From: Roseovarius tolerans
Lineage (GTDB): Bacteria > Pseudomonadota > Alphaproteobacteria > Rhodobacterales > Rhodobacteraceae
NCBI RefSeq assembly: GCF_900109855.1
Contig: NZ_FOBO01000005.1
Span: forward strand, 166,562 to 230,561
DNA length: 64,000 bases
Direction of reading: 5' to 3'
A program made the translations under genes and the position numbers. The stretch's first letter is position 1. Each line of letters begins with the position of its first letter. This document shows, piece after piece, positions 34,996 to 43,500 of the stretch. The notes below the pieces were generated by a model. It saw only the letters and a list, made by a program, of their open reading frames with translations. It was not told where the DNA came from and did no database searches.

Positions 34996-35022
34996 AAGGC
35001 GGCCCTACGGGGCCGCCTTTTT
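34996..35022 (+). terminator. Intrinsic terminator of the gcv operon
   Basis: AAGGCGGCCC (34996-35005), loop TACG, GGGCCGCCTT (35010-35019), then a T-run to 35022. A perfect 10-bp stem with a stable UNCG-type tetraloop. Confidence 0.93.
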
Positions 35023-35158
35023 ACTATCAAATATCTGTCTAAAATGGCATTCGGCACGTCAGACGCGCCGAATACGCGACAGGAACGGTTGCGCCATCAC
35101 TCACAATCACCCGATCTGTTCACGTACCCTCACGCTAATGTGAATATGCTTAGGCTGT

Positions 35159-35178
35159 CATACCCCAATTAGGGTATG
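35159..35178. other. Inverted repeat downstream of the LuxR-hydrolase gene
   Basis: CATACCC (35159-35165) and GGGTATG (35172-35178) form a 7-bp stem with a 6-nt loop, 17 bp beyond the stop of the LuxR-type gene (minus strand). There is no strong T-run on either side; it may be a weak terminator or protein site. The rest of the 35023-35158 gap shows no gene. Confidence 0.4.
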
Positions 35179-35195
35179 AGGCCGCCATTTCACAC

Positions 35196-36995
35196 TCAAT
35201 CCCCGAGAAGAGGCATGAGCCGATCAAGCACATCCCGCCAGCGGCGGAAGAAAGCCAGCTGTCCGGCATCCTCGAAAAGGTGAAATTCGATCCAGTCATG
35301 ATCGCGGCGAAACTCGTCATAGGTGGCGACGGGCACCTGCGGATCTTGTGCGCCGTTCATCAGGATCAGTGGCACCTGTCCGCGCAGCGCGGTGAGATCG
35401 CTCGTCCAGTCGGTCAGTTGCCCGGCGACGAGTTGACGAGAGAACGCCTCGTGCGCGCAATGGGTCTTCGAAAGCGCGACGTCCGAGCCGGTGACGAAGG
35501 CTTCGTAGACCTCGCGTTCCTCGAAGGTGGCGATGTCGGCTGCGGAATTCCCAAAGACCGCGTGAATGAACCCGCGCTTGCCAAGCTTCTGTGCCAGAAG
35601 AAAGCCGGCCTTGACCATGAACGGCAGCAGATGGGGCGTATATTTGGCACCGGCCATGATAAAACGATGCCATTTATCCATCCGCTCGAACTGTTCGCGG
35701 CGGGTGAGGGGCAGCATGCCGGAACAAGCGATGATCCCGGTGAAGAACCCGGGGTTGGCGCGGGCCAATCGTACCGCATAATATGTATCCCCGCTGAGCG
35801 CGATGATCGGGCAGTGCCCCACCCCTTCGGCGGCCAGCACCAGCATCGTGTCCTGAACCAGGGCGGTATCATAATCCACGCCCCGGCCCACCATGTCGGA
35901 ACCGCCATAGCCCGGACGCAGCGGAACGATGATCCGCAAGCCGCGCGCGGTGGCGCAAGCCTCGGCTGAGGCGGGCCAGCGGACCAGTCCGAAATCAAGC
36001 GGCAGGTAGAGCACCGGGCGTCCCTGCGGCGCGCCGAGCACCAGATAGTCCACTCGCCGTCCATCAAAGGCCCGCAGCGAATGAAAATCACGCTCGGCGA
36101 GGGTGGTGGACCCACGGCAGACGTCGTGTCGGCCTGTGGCCGAGCGCACCGTCAACGCCGTCATGTCGATCATCGACAGCGCCAGACGCACCAGCTCAAG
36201 TTGCGAATGGGTTTCGGTCTTGGCGAGGATCGACTTGATCTGCGCCCGGATCGTATCCACCGACCGGTCCCGATCCATAGCGATATCAGTCACGCTGCGG
36301 CAATCGACCAGATGACACAGGATATCGGCCTCAGTGGCCGTGAGATTGAAGGCTTGACGCAGGATGTCGCAGAAACCCTTGGGCAGGCTGACCTCGTTCG
36401 AGGCCGCGAGGACCAGCACCGTGCCATCGGCGGCAATGCAGCGTTGCAGGCGAAAGACGATCAGGTGATCGGCACGCTGCGAGCGGACGCGCAGGACGGC
36501 GCTGTCTTTGGCGCGGTCCTCAAAGAGCAGGGCGAGCGTGTCGGCGACCGCCTCCCTGTCGGCGTCATGAATCGGCAGATCGCGGAGATGTGCCTGTGTG
36601 GGCAATTGCATCACCACGCGTGCAGCGGCATTCGCGGCGCGGATATCATTGTTGCGGTCGAGCAGTGCTGCGGGAACGCGGTCGAACGGCGCCAGGATGG
36701 TTTCGAGATCCTCGGCTGTTGTGCCGGGCGTCGGGACCGTGACCTTGACCCGGTCGAGAAACTCGGTCGCGCGGCGGAAATGCGCGGCGATACGCGGGTC
36801 GTCCAGCAGGCGCGGCGCGTTCAGATCGACCCGCGCCCGCAATGGCCCGACCGTGCTCTCCCAATGGTCGAGAAGGGCCTCGTATCCGGCCGGATCAAGC
36901 GCGACATCGTAGAGACGATCAAGCGTCGCAGCCCGGTCCTCATCGGACAGGGTTATTTCCTCGTCTTCACCCGTAGCGCGCGGCCTGGACGTCAT
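35196..36995 (-). CDS. LuxR-type regulator fused to a degenerate alpha/beta-hydrolase domain
   Basis: This 599-residue protein has a PAS-like region at about 105-200 (LLDRNNDIRAANAAARVVM), a LuxR-type helix-turn-helix at about 215-275 (NLTATEADILCHLVDC, SVDTIRAQIKSILAKT), and then an alpha/beta-hydrolase fold (LYLPLDFGLVRW, VPLRPGYGGSD). The nucleophile elbow reads ALSGD instead of GxSxG (S401 kept). A possible acid is D551. The position of the catalytic His, normally AGH near the C-terminus, is Gln (EDAGQLAFF, Q579). The domain is therefore probably a ligand sensor rather than an enzyme. The start at 36995 is preferred to a long upstream extension that runs into the next gene. Confidence 0.82.
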   Translation of the reverse strand: MTSRPRATGEDEEITLSDEDRAATLDRLYDVALDPAGYEALLDHWESTVGPLRARVDLNAPRLLDDPRIAAHFRRATEFLDRVKVTVPTPGTTAEDLETILAPFDRVPAALLDRNNDIRAANAAARVVMQLPTQAHLRDLPIHDADREAVADTLALLFEDRAKDSAVLRVRSQRADHLIVFRLQRCIAADGTVLVLAASNEVSLPKGFCDILRQAFNLTATEADILCHLVDCRSVTDIAMDRDRSVDTIRAQIKSILAKTETHSQLELVRLALSMIDMTALTVRSATGRHDVCRGSTTLAERDFHSLRAFDGRRVDYLVLGAPQGRPVLYLPLDFGLVRWPASAEACATARGLRIIVPLRPGYGGSDMVGRGVDYDTALVQDTMLVLAAEGVGHCPIIALSGDTYYAVRLARANPGFFTGIIACSGMLPLTRREQFERMDKWHRFIMAGAKYTPHLLPFMVKAGFLLAQKLGKRGFIHAVFGNSAADIATFEEREVYEAFVTGSDVALSKTHCAHEAFSRQLVAGQLTDWTSDLTALRGQVPLILMNGAQDPQVPVATYDEFRRDHDWIEFHLFEDAGQLAFFRRWRDVLDRLMPLLGD

Positions 36996-37092
36996 AAGAA
37001 AATTCCGAAAACTAACATGATTGAGGCCCCGAGGGCCATTTATACATGCCGTTATGGCGGATTTACGGCAATGAAAAACTGATGGTTCCCGC

Positions 37093-37959
37093 TCAATCCT
37101 CGAGAAGGCAGGCGAAATGATCGCGCAAGCGGTGCCATGTGGGCTGGTTCGACGCGCAGAGCAGAAACCCTTTTGTGATCGCTGTGTTGTAGTCGCGCCC
37201 GTCAAGCATCCGCGCGACACCTCCCGCCTGTTGGCAGATCAGCACGCCCGCTGCGTGATCCCAAGGGTTGAGCACGCCGGACAGCGTGAAATCCACCGCG
37301 CCCTGCGCCAGCAGGCGGTATTCGTGGCACGAACAGCGCAAGGCAAAACACCGGGCCAGTGCCGTAAGAAGCGGGGCTACGCGCTCCTGCTGATCCTGTG
37401 GCATGAGATAGAAATGGATGTAGCCTTGCAGATCCGCCAGGTCGCCGCCCTTTGAGACGCGTACCGCGCGTTCGGACCCGAGAGCTGCGGTAAGGCGCGC
37501 GGGGCTTGCCTCATCGGCGATGATCCAATCGTCGGAGACTGGATCATGCAGCAACCCCAGAACCGGGCGGCCAAAGCGGGTGACGGCGATGATCACCCCG
37601 AAGAGCGGCAGGCCGTGGACGAAATTCCAGGTGCCATCGACCGGGTCAATTATAAAGGCGAGTTCTGCTTCGGCCACCGCATCGCGCAAATCCGGGTTCT
37701 CGGCCACGGCCTCTTCGCCCACGATCAGGGCATGCGGAAACATCCGTTGCAGCCCGCGCGCCAGCATCGCCTAGGCCTGACGGTCGGCCTCGGTCACCAG
37801 ATCTGTCGGCCCGGATTTGGTGTCGGCCTCGGCGCGGGTCACCGTGCGGAAGCGCGGCATGATCTCGGCCCGCGCGGCACGGCGCACGAGATTGACCAGC
37901 GCGGTCTGCTGCGCGGGCGTCAGCGGGGGAGAAAGCGGGATGGGCAGCGAATCACTCAT
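37093..37959 (-). pseudogene. Inositol monophosphatase family gene interrupted by in-frame TAG
   Basis: The frame reads MSDSLPIPLSPPLTPAQQ ... SGPTDLVTEADRQA, then TAG (minus strand, at 37773-37771), then continues in the same frame AMLARGLQRMFPHAL to a normal end. Family motifs lie on both sides: the KSGPTDLVTEAD block before the stop, and GEEAVAE, DPVDGTWNF and WDHAAGVLICQQAGG after it. One base change from GAG (Glu, the residue expected there) explains the stop. An ATG one codon later (37767) could restart a 224-residue protein with the catalytic motifs but without the N-terminus. AAGGAG precedes the true start at 37959. Confidence 0.85.
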
Positions 37960-38056
37960 GAGCACTCCTTTCGATGCGCGCATGCAGTGCCAGCCGGGTT
38001 GCGCAAAATCAACGTGGCGTTTGGTGACGGGATCATCGACCGGCTTACGCCGACCT

Positions 38057-38111
38057 ATCCGCCGGGGGTTTCACCCCCGGACCCCCGAGAGTATTTTTGC
38101 CAAAAAAAGGG
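38057..38111 (+). repeat. Dispersed intergenic repeat, copy B
   Basis: CCGCCGGGGGTTTCACCCCCGG, then ACCCCCGAGAGTATTTTTGCC and AAAAAAAGG. The GC hairpin followed by a GAGTATTTTTG-type tail matches copy A (23491-23547, opposite strand). It sits just beyond the stop of the ABC permease gene and may double as its 3'-end structure. Confidence 0.6.
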
Positions 38112-38112
38112 G

Positions 38113-40635
38113 CTATTCACGGGCCCGCAGGATGCGGGCGGGGCGGGCGCGCAGGGGGCGCAGGGCGAAGGCGAGCCCGGCCAGCAGTGTGACCGCGATG
38201 CCGCCCGCCACGATGGCAAGCGCCGAGGGCCAGATCACCGTGAAGGGCGTCTCCATCACGAAATGGCTGACCGCCCAGCCCCCGCCGATGCCCGCCGCGA
38301 GCGCCACGCCGCCCGCGGCTGTGCCCAGCAGGACGGCACGCAGCGCTATGCTGGTCAGGATCTGCGCGCGCGCCGCGCCAAGCGTCTTGAGGATCGCGGC
38401 CTCATAGGTGCGCGCGCGGGCATCCGCCGCCGCCGCCCCGATCAGCACCAGAAAGCCCGTGAGCAGCGTGACCGACGCCCCCCAGGAGGTGGCAGAGGCG
38501 AGGCTGGCCAGAAGATCGGTCACCCGCGTCAGCGCATCGCGCACGTTGATCGCGGTGACATTGGGATAGCGGTCGGTGACCTCGCGCAGGATCATCTCTT
38601 CGGCGGCCTCGCTGTCGGCGTAGACGGTTGCGATGAAGGTATGGGGCGCACCGGCGAGGGCGGAAGGGTTCATCAGCATGACAAAGCCCATGCCGACGCT
38701 GGAGAAATCGACCTCGCGCAGCGAGGTGATGGGCGCGGTGATATCCCGTCCGAGGATGTTGACGGTGATCTCGTCGCCGAGGCCGATGCCCATTTCCGCC
38801 GCCTCTTCGGCAGCGAAGCTGAGCTGCGGCTGCCCGGTGTAATCATTGCCCCACCAGTCGCCTGCGGTGAGGGTGGTGCGTGCGGGCAGCGTCTCGGCAT
38901 AGCTGATCGCGCGGTCGCCTTCGACCACCCAATGCCCCGGGGCCACCTCGCGCGCCGGGCGGTTGTTGATGCGGCTGATGATACCGCGCAGCATCGGCGC
39001 ATGGTCGATGCGGCTGACCGCCGGGTCGGTCTCCAGCCGGTCGAGGAACCACGCCATCTGGTCCTTTTGCAGATCGACGAAGAAGAAGGACGGCGCGCGC
39101 TCAGGCAGGTCTCCGGCGATGGCACGCCGCAGGTTGCCGTCGATCTGTCCGACGGCGGCGAGCACCGTGAGGCCCAGCCCGAGCGAGAGCATGACCGGGG
39201 CGGCGGTGCTGCCCGGCCCGCCGATCGCCCCGAGCGCCCAGCCAAGCGCGGGACGGGTGCGCAGACGGGGGCGCAGGGCGCGGGCGGCGCGTTGCACGGC
39301 GAGGGCGGCGAGGCTCAACGCGCCAAGCGCGCCGATGATCCCGCCCGCCGTCCAGAGGGTGAGCGTCAGGTTGCCGGAAAAGAGCGCCGCCGCAGTCAGC
39401 AAAAGGCCGATAAGCACAAGCGTGGCAATGACATAGGGCGTGCCGGGCCAGCCGTGACGCGCGCCCGCCGCCTCGCGGTAGAGCGCCGCTGCGCGCACTT
39501 CGCGCGCCCGGGCAAGGGGCCAGAGGGTGAAGATCAGCACGCTGAGAATGCTGTAGAGCGTCGCCTCGATCATCGGGGCGGGATAGGCGGCAAAGACCGC
39601 AGGCACCGGCAGGCGCGCGGCGATGAACGGCCCGAGCAGGACCGGCAGACCAACGCCGAGGATCAGCCCGCCGATGATGCCGAGAACGGCCAGAACACCG
39701 ACCTGAAGAAAGTAAGTCAGAAAGATCGTCCGCTGATCCGCGCCGAGGCTGCGCAATGTGGCGATGACCTGCACCTTGCCCGCCAGATAACTGCGCAGCG
39801 CCGCCGAGATGCCGACGCCGCCCACGGCAAGGCCCGAGAGCCCAACGAGCACGAGGAACGCCCCGAGGCGGGTGACGAATTCGGCGACGCGGGGGCTGGC
39901 GTTGCGGGCGTCGTTCCAGCGAAAGCCGCTGCCGTCTAGTTCTTCGGTGGCGCGGCGCTCCATCGCGGCGAGATCGGTGCCGGGGGGCAGGGTCAGCCGG
40001 TATTTCGAGGTGAAGAGCGAGCCGGGTGACAACAGCCCGGAGCCGTCAAGCGCTGCGCGCGCGACGATGGTGCGGGGACCGAGACCGAAGCCCGCCCGCG
40101 AGGGGTCGGGCTCGCGCACCAGTTCGGCCATGAGGCGAAACTCCTGCTCTCCAAGTCGAAACGTATCGCCGATGTCGAGGCCGAGGCGGGAGATCAAGAG
40201 CGGCTGCATCACCGCGCCGGGCAGGTCATTCGCCCCGGCAAGCGCCGCCTTGAGCGGCATGTCGGGGGATATTTCTATCTCTCCGACAAGGGGATAGGCA
40301 CTATCGACCGCCTTGATCTGCGTGAGTTCGCGTGTGCCCTCGGGTCCGAGCGCCATGGAGCGAAAATCGGCGATTTCCGAGACCTCAATGGCCGCGCCCT
40401 CCATCCAGTCTCGCTCGGCCTCGGTGGCGAAGCGGTAGGTCAGTTCGAGTTCGGCGTCGCCCCCCAGAAGCGCTGCGCCCTGATCGGCAAGCCCGGCGCG
40501 CACGCTTTCGCGCAGGGTGCCGACAGCGGCGATGGCGGCCACCCCGAGGATCACGCAGGCAAGGAAGATGCGAAACCCGCGCAGGCCGCCGCGTAGCTCT
40601 CGCCGGGCGAATTTCGCCGCTGTTCTCACACTCAT
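38113..40635 (-). CDS. ABC transporter permease, YbbP/FtsX family
   Basis: This 840-residue inner-membrane protein has two FtsX/MacB-type modules: an N-terminal helix (FRIFLACVILGVAAIAAVGTL) followed by a periplasmic domain, and clustered helices near the middle and C-terminus (LVLVGLSGLAVGGVGISAALRSYLAGKVQVIATLRSLGA). The last 110 residues repeat the permease core. Start at 40635 (MSVRTAAKFARRELRGG) overlaps the ATPase stop by 4 bp. With the ATPase it forms a YbbA-YbbP-like exporter, known in Escherichia coli beside tesA, the same neighbourhood as here. Substrate unknown; lipoprotein or lipid extraction is possible. Confidence 0.88.
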   Translation of the reverse strand: MSVRTAAKFARRELRGGLRGFRIFLACVILGVAAIAAVGTLRESVRAGLADQGAALLGGDAELELTYRFATEAERDWMEGAAIEVSEIADFRSMALGPEGTRELTQIKAVDSAYPLVGEIEISPDMPLKAALAGANDLPGAVMQPLLISRLGLDIGDTFRLGEQEFRLMAELVREPDPSRAGFGLGPRTIVARAALDGSGLLSPGSLFTSKYRLTLPPGTDLAAMERRATEELDGSGFRWNDARNASPRVAEFVTRLGAFLVLVGLSGLAVGGVGISAALRSYLAGKVQVIATLRSLGADQRTIFLTYFLQVGVLAVLGIIGGLILGVGLPVLLGPFIAARLPVPAVFAAYPAPMIEATLYSILSVLIFTLWPLARAREVRAAALYREAAGARHGWPGTPYVIATLVLIGLLLTAAALFSGNLTLTLWTAGGIIGALGALSLAALAVQRAARALRPRLRTRPALGWALGAIGGPGSTAAPVMLSLGLGLTVLAAVGQIDGNLRRAIAGDLPERAPSFFFVDLQKDQMAWFLDRLETDPAVSRIDHAPMLRGIISRINNRPAREVAPGHWVVEGDRAISYAETLPARTTLTAGDWWGNDYTGQPQLSFAAEEAAEMGIGLGDEITVNILGRDITAPITSLREVDFSSVGMGFVMLMNPSALAGAPHTFIATVYADSEAAEEMILREVTDRYPNVTAINVRDALTRVTDLLASLASATSWGASVTLLTGFLVLIGAAAADARARTYEAAILKTLGAARAQILTSIALRAVLLGTAAGGVALAAGIGGGWAVSHFVMETPFTVIWPSALAIVAGGIAVTLLAGLAFALRPLRARPARILRARE

Positions 40636-41309
40636 GCGGCTGCCTCGATGCGCCCGTCGCGCAGGCTGATCACGCGGTCGCAACGCATGGCGAGATCCGA
40701 ATCGTGGGTCACCAGAACCAGCGTCGCGCCGTGGCGGTCGCGCAATCCGAACAGCAACTCGATGATCGTCTCGCCGGTGCTGCTGTCGAGGTTGCCGGTT
40801 GGCTCATCGGCAAGGATGATCGCCGGGCGCGGTGCAGCGGCACGGGCGAGCGCCACGCGCTGCTGTTCCCCGCCCGAAAGCTGCGAAGGGTAGTGCCCGG
40901 CGCGGTCCGCGAGCCCGACGGTGGTGAGTTCCTCGAGCGCGCGGGCATCGGCATCGGGCGCGCCCGCGAGTTCCAGCGGTGTCGCGACATTTTCCAGCGC
41001 GGTCATCGTCGGGATGAGGTGAAAGGATTGAAAAACAACACCGAAATTGTCACGGCGCAGGCGGGCAAGCTGATCCTCGGTCTGCGCGCCGAGATCATGA
41101 TCGAGCGCGCGGACGGTGCCGCCGGTGGCGCGCTCCAGCCCGCCCATCAGCATCAGCAGCGAAGATTTGCCGGAGCCGGAGGGGCCGACCAGACCGACAC
41201 TCTCGCCCCGGTGGACATCCAGCGTGATCCCGTGGAGTATCCGGACGAGACCGGTATTCCCCTCCAGTGCAAGCGAGGCATCGGAGAGGGACAGAAGAGG
41301 AGAGTTCAT
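40632..41309 (-). CDS. ABC transporter ATP-binding protein, YbbA-like
   Basis: This 225-residue ATPase has Walker A GPSGSGKSS, signature [14 protein letters not shown] and Walker [13 protein letters not shown], the profile of the MacB/LolD/YbbA group. It starts at 41309 (MNSPLLSL), whose start codon overlaps the possible ATG of the divergent hydrolase gene. Coupled to the permease gene by an ATGA overlap. It powers a mechanotransmission-type complex rather than a classical importer. Confidence 0.9.
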   Translation of the reverse strand: MNSPLLSLSDASLALEGNTGLVRILHGITLDVHRGESVGLVGPSGSGKSSLLMLMGGLERATGGTVRALDHDLGAQTEDQLARLRRDNFGVVFQSFHLIPTMTALENVATPLELAGAPDADARALEELTTVGLADRAGHYPSQLSGGEQQRVALARAAAPRPAIILADEPTGNLDSSTGETIIELLFGLRDRHGATLVLVTHDSDLAMRCDRVISLRDGRIEAAA

Positions 41310-41361
41310 GCGTTTGCGCCTGATTGAAAAGGGTTTTTTGACATATGGGGCCCTGCGGGGG

Positions 41362-41988
41362 ATGGGCAAGGTCTTAGCCGTGATCGGCGCGCTTGTCAGC
41401 CCGGCAAGCGCGGCAGAACCGGTCACGGTTTTGGCATTGGGTGACAGTCTGACCCAGGGCTACGGGTTGCCCGAGGAAGATGGCTTTGTTCCCCAGATGC
41501 GGAATTGGCTGAAAGGTCAAGAGGTTGAGGCCGACCTGATCAACGCCGGCGTATCCGGGGATACCACGGCGGGCGGGGCCGCGCGGGTGGACTGGAGCCT
41601 GACGCCCGAGATTGACGCGATGATCGTGACGCTTGGCGGCAATGACCTATTGCGTGGTATTGACCCGGCGGTAAGTCGCGGAAACATAGAGACAATTCTA
41701 CAGGTGGCCGAGGAGCGCGGTGTCGGGGTCTTGCTGGTCCCGATGGCTGCGCCGGGCAATTACGGGGCCACTTACAAGGCCGAGTTCGACGCGATTTACC
41801 CCGAATTGTCGGAGGCTTACGACGCGATGCTGGCGCCGGAGTTTTTTGCCGGGCTGGGTGAAGGCGACCCGGCGACGTTGCAGCGCTATTTTCAGCCCGA
41901 CGGCATCCATCCCAATGCCGAAGGCGTGCGGCGGATCGTTGAGGCATTGGGGCCGCATGTGGCCGATCTGATCGCTACCACGAAATGA
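41362..41988 (+). CDS. TesA-like SGNH esterase/lysophospholipase
   Basis: This 208-residue exported GDSL-family hydrolase has the signal peptide MGKVLAVIGALVSPASAAEP and all four blocks: GDSLTQGYG (Ser), GVSGDTTAGG (Gly), GGND (Asn) and DGIHPN (Asp-His). It cleaves acyl esters or thioesters in the periplasm. The start at 41362 gives a clean signal peptide; an ATG at 41308 in the same frame would add 18 residues and overlap the divergent ATPase start. The pairing with the YbbA/YbbP exporter is conserved with E. coli tesA. Confidence 0.87.
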   Translation: MGKVLAVIGALVSPASAAEPVTVLALGDSLTQGYGLPEEDGFVPQMRNWLKGQEVEADLINAGVSGDTTAGGAARVDWSLTPEIDAMIVTLGGNDLLRGIDPAVSRGNIETILQVAEERGVGVLLVPMAAPGNYGATYKAEFDAIYPELSEAYDAMLAPEFFAGLGEGDPATLQRYFQPDGIHPNAEGVRRIVEALGPHVADLIATTK

Positions 41989-42000
41989 AACCGCGCAATG

Positions 42001-42022
42001 AAAAAGGGCCCGCGCGGGGCCC
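42001..42022 (-). terminator. Intrinsic terminator of the cold-shock gene
   Basis: On the minus strand GGGCCC (42022-42017), loop CGCGC, GGGCCC (42011-42006) is followed by TTTTT. It lies 24 bp after the cold-shock stop and points in its direction. Confidence 0.8.
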
Positions 42023-42046
42023 AATTCCGTCAAATCTGTCAACGCC

Positions 42047-42253
42047 TTAGGCGAGGGTGATGTTCGACGCGGATTCGCGACCGTCACGGCCGGCTTCGAT
42101 GTCGAAATTCACTTTCTGGTCATCGGCCAGACCGGTCAGACCGGCGCGCTCAACGGCGGAAATATGGACGAACACGTCCTTGCCGCCGCCATCGGGAGCG
42201 ATGAAGCCGTAGCCTTTTGTGGAATTGAACCATTTTACGGTGCCAGAAGCCAT
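42047..42253 (-). CDS. Cold-shock (CspA-family) protein
   Basis: This 68-residue single OB-fold protein has RNP1 KGYGFIAPD and RNP2 DVFVHISAV, and ends in SASNITLA. It acts as a single-stranded nucleic-acid chaperone. AAGGAG precedes the ATG. The 5' region contains a GCTGCC/GGCAGC hairpin about 30 bp upstream, consistent with an untranslated leader that is common for csp genes. Whether it is cold-induced cannot be told. Confidence 0.94.
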   Translation of the reverse strand: MASGTVKWFNSTKGYGFIAPDGGGKDVFVHISAVERAGLTGLADDQKVNFDIEAGRDGRESASNITLA

Positions 42254-42511
42254 CGTTCTGATCTCCTTCATTTTTTTGCTGCCCGCGGGACTGCGGCAGC
42301 CCGGCTCTGTCGTGCAAGATCGAGTGACTGAGCCGTAGAAGGAGCAGATGGTCGATAGTGGTAACGTCGCGACCTCGATTATGGGATTGAGACTTTTGAA
42401 AATCAAGTATGATCGCGAAGGGCCGTCGGGCGAGTTGCAGAATTCAGCCTGAAATTTTTTCCATTCATGAACCGGGACGCGCGCCCCGGTCCGGTGGTGT
42501 TATCCGCTGTC

Positions 42512-43075
42512 CTAGAGAACGGTGACCACGGTTCCGACAGGCACGCGTTCATAGAGATCCTGCACATGGTCGTTGATCATGCGGATGCAGCCGTTCGAGA
42601 CCGAGCGCCCGATTGAGGATGGCTGCGTTGTGCCGTGGATACGGTAATAGGTGTCACGCCCGTTCTGAAATAGGTAGAGCGCACGCGAGCCGAGCGGGTT
42701 CTCTGGGCCGCCGGGTTGGACGTAGTCGTTGTCCTTGAAGCGGCCATAGGTTCGCGGCTCGCGTTCGATCATCTCATTTGTAGGGCGCCACGTGGGCCAT
42801 TTCTTCTTGACGTCGATGGTGGCGGTGCCGCTGAATTCCAGTCCCGCACGACCCACCCCCACGCCATAGCGGCGGGCGCGGCCCGGTTCGGTGACCAGAT
42901 ACAGGAAATGCGCCCGCGGCAGCACGATCAACTGGCCGGGCTGGTATTTCGTGTCGAACGTCACCTCTTGGGGCGTGAATTTCGCATCAAGCTCAAAGGC
43001 CCGGGCAAGGCCCGGCACAAGCGCAGGTGCAATGGCGGCAAGGCCGGTCGCGAGAAAATGGCGGCGATGGGTCAT
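42512..43075 (-). CDS. L,D-transpeptidase (YkuD domain)
   Basis: This 187-residue exported enzyme starts MTHRRHFLATGLAAIAPALV (signal peptide with an RR pair, possibly Tat) and carries the catalytic YkuD motif HGTTQPSSIGRSVSNGCIRM with the active-site Cys. It would form 3-3 peptidoglycan cross-links or attach proteins to the wall. GGAGG upstream fixes the start at 43075; longer extensions in the frame look non-coding. No other cell-wall gene adjoins. Confidence 0.92.
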   Translation of the reverse strand: MTHRRHFLATGLAAIAPALVPGLARAFELDAKFTPQEVTFDTKYQPGQLIVLPRAHFLYLVTEPGRARRYGVGVGRAGLEFSGTATIDVKKKWPTWRPTNEMIEREPRTYGRFKDNDYVQPGGPENPLGSRALYLFQNGRDTYYRIHGTTQPSSIGRSVSNGCIRMINDHVQDLYERVPVGTVVTVL

Positions 43076-43187
43076 GGACAAACCTCCTGAACGGGATGTC
43101 GTCGTTATACCGAGGCGATGCAAGAGCGCAAAAACCAAATGTGCTTTGGGACTGCCACGCGTTGCCAACTGTGGCCTTGCGGTCGCG

Positions 43188-43280
43188 TCAGATGGCGGCC
43201 CAGGCGTCGAACCGCCACGGCAGGGGGCGACGATAGACCGGCGGCTGCGCCAGGTTTGACGGGTAGCTGGGGCGTTGCAT
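43188..43280 (-). CDS. Possible 30-residue peptide
   Basis: An ATG at 43280 opens a short frame MQRPSYPSNLAQPPVYRR... ending in PWRFDAWAAI and TGA. A GAAAGG sequence lies upstream. It is Pro/Trp/Tyr-rich, which is unusual for chance translation in this GC range, and it is oriented toward the L,D-transpeptidase gene. No family is recognised and no signal peptide is present. Confidence 0.35.
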   Translation of the reverse strand: MQRPSYPSNLAQPPVYRRPLPWRFDAWAAI

Positions 43281-43480
43281 GGCGGCACCTTTCGTGTGGT
43301 TGCTCTTACAAGGTGGTCGCGGTCAGGGGACGTACCAGAGCCGCTCGGCGGAATGTGAGGTCTCGTGATGCAGGTGCTTCGGTGTTGCCCGCCGGGTTGC
43401 ATCAGCGGCGCATTGGCCGCCGCCGCGCAGATGCGCCGCACGACCTTGACGCCCCCTATCGAAAACAGCACTGTCCGCGC
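43281..43480. other. Gap without a recognised gene
   Basis: The space between the L,D-transpeptidase start and lolC is about 425 bp. Apart from the doubtful peptide at 43188-43280 no convincing protein or RNA is seen. The last 20 bp hold the AAGGAG site of lolC; promoters for the two divergent genes presumably lie here but no clear -35/-10 pair was identified. Confidence 0.5.
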
Positions 43481-43500
43481 GACTTGACCAAGGAGCTGGA

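Noticed and set aside
37546..39939. 797-codon plus-strand frame
   Set aside because: It runs antisense to the phosphatase pseudogene and ABC permease; the low-complexity Arg/Gly/Asp translation is a GC artefact.
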